Shown piece by piece: positions 58,387 through 64,000 of a stretch of DNA of 64,000 nucleotides (within the stretch, counting starts at the first letter, position 1; each line of letters opens with the position of its first letter). A program made the position numbers and the translations under genes. This DNA comes from Chalara sp. BL73 (taxonomy: Eukaryota > Ascomycota > Leotiomycetes > Helotiales), in NCBI GenBank assembly GCA_918026815.1, contig CAKJVC010000151.1, forward strand, positions 248,001 through 312,000, written 5' to 3'. The notes below the pieces were generated by a model. The model was not told the origin of the DNA. It was given only the letters and a program-made list of their open reading frames with translations, and did not search any database.

Positions 58387-60320
58387 ACGTGATAGGTTTC
58401 CTTGGTACTTAGAACTCAATTCAACCTTTTTACTTGTACTAAACTACAGCTCTATGAGCTCCAATACACTCTCTGCTACGCTCTATTGAATTCACGTACA
58501 CAGCGCAACAATTTCTCAGTTCAAAAATAGGCAGCCTCAGGTCATTGTGCACTTCCCTTCCATTGCAATTTGCCAAACCGCCTCCTACTTCACAATTGAT
58601 TAATCGAATATTGTGCCAACCTACCGTGTCGCTATGGCTAATCTATATCGGTGCTTAGGCAGATCGCATACAATGGTACATGTGTGTTTTGCTTAATGCA
58701 AGTCAAAGCCTGAGAATAGATTCTTGCTGATGATTGGCAAGACAGCAATAACTTACGTTTACCGCCCCAGCCCAAGTGCCGCCGATATGGTAGAGGTTAG
58801 TGAAGCTGAAAGCATAGAAGTCCTATGCAGATCTAAGGCAACACATCCTCCTATTTTGTCCTTTTTTCTAGCGAATAGCATGTCGCTTGTGGCTAGTGAT
58901 CATCAGAACACCAAAGTTCCCAGATGTGCTTTGGCCGGGATAATCTATCTGCTACCAATAGGCGACAAGTTCGCATGGTGGAATGGGTTTGTATGAGTGG
59001 AAGAGCAAGCCTGACAAAGACGACTTCAATGGCTGCCTAAGTTGTGTTAAGATATTCGCACTAGGTTGCCTTACAAACTAGCCCCCAGCGGAATTTTAGA
59101 GCACATGCCCGGTCAATGTAAGCGCCCAGAGATGTAGGCTACAATGTAAATAATCAGAAGCTGAATCTACATCAACACGAAAGGTGACTGGTACGCTTTG
59201 TCTGGCTCAATCCCTGCCGCATGGTCTGCGTAATTATCGCTGGCGCCCCGGCTCTGCAGTGATGAAGCCCTTTGGTGAATGCTGAAAGCCTCACACTCCG
59301 AGGTTTGAGCTCTGGTCGCAAAAATAGATTTCCCACGCAATTGGTGCCATCCCGATGTGCGGCTGCATGCTGGCTGGGGACTGTGCCCCCCGGCTCGCCT
59401 AGCGCGCGCTATTGTGTCTCAAATTTCCCGGTAAATTGCCACCGTGCACACTCTGTCGACTTCGGTCACCGTAGCTGACTGTTCAGGGCTGCTCACTCTT
59501 CTCTATATCTTTCTGCTTTACTGGTGGGATATCTGGAGGATTTAACCGATATTCCCACTCTGTATCCCCCTTCCCCATAGATATCGCTGAAGAAGGTGTG
59601 CCGAGTTCATGTAACGCTTTTTGAAGGTTCTGTTAAGTAAATCAGACTATAGATAATAACAAGAGTATTGCTTTCTTGCGGTGAATGGTGTTGGTCGTAA
59701 GAGACCTTCCAGAATTGTGCCAGAATGCTAAGAACTTGAACATGGCGATGGGAGACGTTGAAATTGCATAGAATCTAGACTGATGTCAATTCATCACTGT
59801 CAAAATCCGATAGGCAGTGAATGAAATCTAGATTGTGGCTGAAGTGCCTGTCGATGTGTGATGCCGCAAAGTCCTCCGCAACTTTTTTGTGCTGTCACTC
59901 GGCGGCCCTGGAACATTGACAGTGATATAACGTAGAGCGATTCGAAATTCATGTTGCAGATCAAGGGTATGTTTCTGAGCCATGCCATAACAATTCGTGG
60001 GAGAAAAGGAAGCAGGCTGTCAGAAGAAAGTTTGAATCCGGTTGAGGCTACGCCAGAATAGGCAAAGACTATAGCTACACGTGCAACGAGCTGCCAGGAT
60101 AATAGTCGCTGGGTCGCTATGGTCCTTGGGTGATTCGGGGATATCGAAACCACTGGGCCCGCCATTGGTCATCCCCGCGGATCATGGGTGGGCTGTTGGG
60201 ATGCACGCTCCCGCTACCCTTGCTACTGGGTCGGCCTCCGTCATCGTCTTGGCTGCTTCCCATGACCACTCCGCTGTCTTTAAACCTCGCTTCGCTTCGC
60301 TCTTCTGCCGCTTCCGCCGC
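58387..60320. other. Long spacer without recognised gene
   Basis: Short frames at 58724-58996, 59272-59478 and 59800-60165 show no motif, splice support or composition that would make them genes. Confidence 0.35.
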
Positions 60321-61082
60321 TTAGATATGATGGGTGCCGAATCCGGGACTGGAATTGTTATAAGTGTTATTATCCGAATCACTTTCTTTGATTCTGGACT
60401 GCACCTTCCGCTTCCGAACTTTCTGTTTCCGTTTGGGATTGCTGATCGAATGTATAATGGACCTGACAATTTCTTCGTCATCATTAATCACCCGGCCGCT
60501 TTCGTCCGCGCTAACTCTCTCATCGATATCACTTCCAAATATCTCTTCGTTTTCGTTTGCTCCACAGCCGTTTTCCCTGTACTTCCTGTCATCACTTCGG
60601 TCCTCCTTAATTTCACTTGAACCTGATATGCTGTGCGTTGAAACTTTTGAACCACTGCTCTCTCCGTAATCATTATTCGCACCATTCTCGAAATCGCTCA
60701 ATAATGTCTTTATCCGCTACTCCTTTGCCATTTTCAATCTTTTTTTCCTTGTCATCAACTACAATGGCTGTCTCCATTAGGCCACCCTTTGTTTCATACA
60801 CAGTGCTGATGTCTCTGTGATGATCTCGCTTTCCGATACTGTCGTGACAATTTAGTCATGATCGTTATCAGCATCCGGGGCTAAAATCTCGTCCACTACC
60901 CAATATTGCTGTCGGCGGTTTTAAAACTATAACTGTACGCGAACTTTTCGGAACAACTTGTCGTCGCTCACGCGTTTCTTGTTATGCTCTCTATTTCTAT
61001 GCGCCTTTACTCCTTTCCGGGTGCCGCATATGTATAGACAATCTTGACACTGAAGCGCGTCGCCCACTGGGAGAATGGGTTC
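60321..61082 (-). pseudogene. DUF3505-like (OrsD-type) C2H2 protein relic
   Basis: From 61082 downward: EPILPVGDALQCQDCLYICG, then TRKGVKAHRNREHNKKR, a C-x2-C...H-x4-H finger with the lead-in seen in fungal DUF3505 proteins. It continues FRKVRVQ, then TAG and TAA (L*F*), then NRRQQYWVVDEIL, matching the family's 'VQ.FF....YF.V'. After more frame changes come VADKDIIERFREW and a long acidic/serine-rich stretch ending with a basic cluster NPKRKQKVRKRKVQSR (about 60440-60390). Dense stops and shifts show decay. The family is sometimes associated with telomere-linked or mobile helicase genes; no helicase is visible here. Confidence 0.5.
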
Positions 61083-62449
61083 CTGGGTAATAGAACATTC
61101 GAAGAATTATACTTCCAGTCGATATATTTGCCATTAAGGAGACATCAATCGATATAGAACGATCCAGGGAATGGGTTTAGGAGATTCGGACATAGATGGA
61201 TATGTGAGAGTAACTTAGCTCATCCATCCCAACCTATTTGGCTTACTAAACTGTTGGTAGTATGCATGGAATCTGTCTGCCCCCGCTTACACCGGTTGCA
61301 ATGTGCAGCTATGGAACATTAGCTAGAACACATGCATACATCGTATCAGCCAATTATTCACCCACAACCAGCCGTTCTGGCACTGTGAATATGCGAAGAT
61401 AACATCATGTAGGGCATTCAGGGTCCGCTAGGCGGCCTTGCGGTTTTATGAGTTGAGCTAAGCTTCTCTTGACACATGATATCGAAACATCCTGCCTAAC
61501 GTCTATCTTCCATGAACTCTTCCAATGATGCTGACCGCCAATTAGGCGACAGGCCTCACTACCTTTGTTAGCCGAAGCATCTTGCTTTGTGGTATTGCGG
61601 CCCAATATGACCAGACGACATAATAGTGGCCTCATGTCCAGGCACCGGTGGGGCTTATATGGCTCAAACATAAAAGAGACAACAAGGGCGGACCCGTATC
61701 CGCAGCACGCTCTTAAGAACATTCACCCCGCCGAATCCGAACAATACATATCAGCTCTCTTGCATTGGTCTCTATAGGGATGGTATTTCATTAGGTTCAG
61801 CGGTTCGCTCTTTGGAAGCAAGGCCCACCGTCCGCGCTATTTCACATCTTCGAAGACTAACTAACTTACTATTTTTAGAACTTCATCGGGCAGTAGGGTT
61901 GGGGATGGTTAGTTGATGGACTGGCTGCTAGTGCCTAACAATTATAGATAGGGCACTGTTTCGTCATCAAATCTGGGATTGAACGTTATGGTTTGGCGTT
62001 TCGGGATTGTCTGAAATAAATCGAGGGTCAACGTGTAGGTTATGAAAAAGACATACTCCTCTTCCCCGCGCCGCTCTTTGGGCAGAGGGTGTCATCTTTT
62101 CCTAATTTGATCTGATTTTACATCGGTAGCGATGTTACGGCCCTATTAGCCGCTGGCCAAATAGAATAGAAGATCTAGCTCGAGGGTTGTATGTCTGGGG
62201 TGAAGAAGGTACATCACATATAGAGGATTGATTCCAATAACTAAGTATAAGAATGCTATTCTGAATTGAACACGAATCTCCTATCCTAAGAAATGCTAGT
62301 TACTTATATAGAACCTTAGTATTTTTGGATCAGCGGGAGCACCAGAATCAGTACCATCTTGCTGATACGTCACGTGAGTTCTCCTGGGGTTCTTTGTTGT
62401 CAAGATTACTGTATTGCAGCGGAGGAAATAATAGCGTAATTGGTTGTAG
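61083..62449. other. Spacer without recognised gene
   Basis: ORFs at 61405-61722 (minus) and 61565-61777 (plus) overlap each other and lack motifs. Confidence 0.35.
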
Positions 62450-62749
62450 CAAGTTTTATTCATTGATTGCAGGAAAGAGGTTGGATATCAAGGTCGAATG
62501 CCACCACTTCATTGAGGGTGGCTGCTTCGAAAGGGGATACTCGATGTTACACGCACCTCGAACTCCTTCTGCCTTCATCTTGTACTGATATGGCCCAGGC
62601 TGTCTTTGTAAGTACTCGCCTAAAGCATCCAGTAGAGGCAGCGTAATACTCCTCAACCGCCCACTGCCGCTTGGAGGGACTCTGGCGTTCCCATAGACAT
62701 GAACGTTTAACCTTATGTTTCGGATTGTGATGTGACTCGACTTCGGCAA
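62450..62749 (-). mobile_element. Tc1/mariner-type transposase N-terminal relic
   Basis: Reads NIRLNVHVYGNARVPPSGSG, then RLRSITLPLLDALGEYLQRQ and PGPYQYKM, the helix-turn-helix part and 'GRPR.IT..M..AL..HL..KP.LY..EM' block of fungal Tc1-like transposases. Afterwards the frame shifts: KEFEVRVTSSI appears one base off, followed by a stop. No catalytic DDE part remains. Confidence 0.55.
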
Positions 62750-63572
62750 TTTGGTGCTATTTAAAGAGCTGATCGCCTTCGCGCGGCATATTACAGCGCT
62801 TACAGTGTTTGCTGTGCCTGTAGCGTCCCCTGTACTTGCAGCATCCCTTGTACTTGCAGCGCTTCCCTACCCAGTCCCAAATTCCTCCATTAACACAAAA
62901 AGCCCACTTTTGAACACTTCTTGTCGCAGTTTAATTCGACCGAGCAGGCTGTCTCATCTCCATTCCAGATTAAACTTCAGAAACGAGGCGTAGCTCCGGG
63001 AATCGACAACACATTTGAGCCCCAAGATACTCTCCCCCCCTAATAGAGGTTATACGGTGGATTTTATGGGACGATACCCTAGAAGCAGTCCGCCGAATAG
63101 CTATAAATCCTTGCGGCTCCCTTGCGGTGCCTTTTTTGCCTCTTTCGCACGAGCCATAAAAAGGACTTCAACCCTTGGCAAGTAACCCTATTCATTATTT
63201 CCACCGTACTACCTTTATTAAAGGGGGGGGGGGGGGAGTAGCTGTCTTCATACCGTTAGCTTTCGGCCACAGAATGGGCGAATGGGCAGGACAAGACATA
63301 TTTATATGATCACGGTCACTCACCAGAATCAACAAATTGCATTGTGTATCATTCATTCAATTAATACCTTCGAATTTATTCATTGCGTTAGAAGTTACCC
63401 TAAACCCTATCTAAAGTAGGTAGTGTAAGCTTAACGTGATCATCATCAAGCACAAAGCACGGGTAATTTTAGTATCAAGATATCCTCCATCACGTGATTT
63501 TGCCTAATACAAAGTGATGGGTAATTCCTTTTAATAATTAATGTGGTTTTGTTTTAAGTATATAATAACATT
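62750..63572. other. Spacer with poly-G tract
   Basis: A run of 14 G at 63223-63236. No recognised gene. Confidence 0.4.
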
Positions 63573-63902
63573 TTGAATCTAGGACTTTCTACTAGCGAAA
63601 TCCTAGCGATCGTCTTCGGAATTATAGCCACAATTATCGGCGTCGCAGCGGTTCTTACTAGCTTAGCAGCACGTACTTTACGAATGCCATTAGGTACACT
63701 TCTTTTTGGCATTTATTTTTATACTGCTTATATTTTTATGCCAGGGGACCCTGAAAACCAAGTTGGAGTTGCCAACAATCATTCTCCCGATGCAGTTATC
63801 AAGATTATCGAGCTTCTTCCCCAAATCATCCATGGGCATCGTCCTAGGCGAGCCAACGGCGCCATTCGATCGGAGAATACTAGTCATGAGCGAAGAGATT
63901 GA
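63573..63902 (+). CDS. Possible small membrane protein, 5' end unresolved
   Basis: Open frame LGLSTSEILAIVFGIIATII, then GVAAVLTSLAARTLR, a further hydrophobic segment (TLLFGIYFYTAYIFM) and a polar C-terminal tail ending SENTSHERRD. The first segment, 'LST.EILAIVFGIIATIIGV', is a transmembrane helix of a kind frequent in short fungal proteins of unknown role. No in-frame ATG precedes it. The sequence ATCTAG just upstream could be a splice acceptor, implying an upstream exon, or the gene may be truncated. No function assigned. Confidence 0.4.
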   Translation: MNLGLSTSEILAIVFGIIATIIGVAAVLTSLAARTLRMPLGTLLFGIYFYTAYIFMPGDPENQVGVANNHSPDAVIKIIELLPQIIHGHRPRRANGAIRSENTSHERRD

Positions 63903-64000
63903 CGAGAAGACGAGAGTTTAGTTGTTGAGCGAGAATCGCCCACCTCACAGGCGTCTATCTTTAGAGTTTGGTTGGGGGCATAAGCGATCAAGCGCCAAAA
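63903..64000. other. Window edge
   Basis: No feature recognised in the last 98 bases. Confidence 0.3.

Noticed and set aside
60081..60669. Plus-strand frames of 179 and 101 residues
   Set aside because: They lie antisense to the DUF3505-like relic; their Ser/Leu-rich content mirrors its acidic/serine tail.

Overview
The window is nuclear DNA of a filamentous ascomycete (Pezizomycotina). It has short 50-75 nt introns with GT..AG ends and CTAAC-type branch sites, HET and NACHT receptor genes, a fungal bZIP gene, secreted fungal proteins, and many decayed genes and transposon scars. Species cannot be named from the sequence alone.

Layout. 1-5.4 kb: the 3' end of one gene, then two broken minus-strand genes (an [12 protein letters not shown] ubiquitin-like/zinc protein and a DUF7708-like receptor N-terminus). 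5.4-10.6 kb: a HET-domain relic cut apart by solo LTRs, immediately followed by an intact NACHT-ankyrin-ZZ receptor with a near-identical ankyrin array. 10.6-15.5 kb: solo LTRs, an F-box-like relic and a Copia pol relic. 15.5-20.0 kb: an intact HET-NACHT-WD40 receptor (HNWD type) with eleven exact-length WD repeats. 20-26.5 kb: a hAT MITE containing a nested solo LTR, a secreted 30-cysteine protein, and a gene broken by three in-frame TAG codons. 26.6-30.4 kb: a second HET-NACHT-WD gene (minus) with only one canonical WD repeat, and a second copy of the hAT MITE. 33-36.6 kb: a bZIP factor (minus) and a secreted propeller protein. 37.3-43.6 kb: a single-exon 2077-residue NACHT-ankyrin receptor. 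44.9-49.1 kb: a polytopic membrane protein and a HET protein (minus). 50.2-53.9 kb: a GH3 beta-glucosidase fragment that has lost its nucleophile, and an intact nine-exon carboxylesterase with a solo LTR in intron 3. 54.4-64 kb: pogo-like, Tc1-like and DUF3505-like relics, a broken paralogue of the membrane protein, and a possible small membrane protein.

How it fits together. Five of the ten intact genes are receptors or effectors of fungal allorecognition and innate-immunity type (three NACHT receptors with different C-terminal sensors, two of them with HET effector domains, one HET-only protein counted separately as the fourth, and, more tentatively, the membrane protein often seen near such genes). 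At least two more receptor or effector genes survive only as relics. The sensor arrays of the 6.4 kb and 15.5 kb genes are made of near-identical exact-length units whose differences fall on expected ligand-contact positions. The paralogous HET-NACHT gene has almost no array. I read the locus as a birth-and-death cluster of incompatibility-type receptors in repeat-rich accessory DNA. Decay by nonsense changes compatible with C-to-T mutation (possibly RIP) and by frameshift is common.

Limits. Exon joins were worked out by eye from splice sites and family continuity. Family names rest on recognised motifs, not searches. LTR family labels S1-S7 are local to this annotation.
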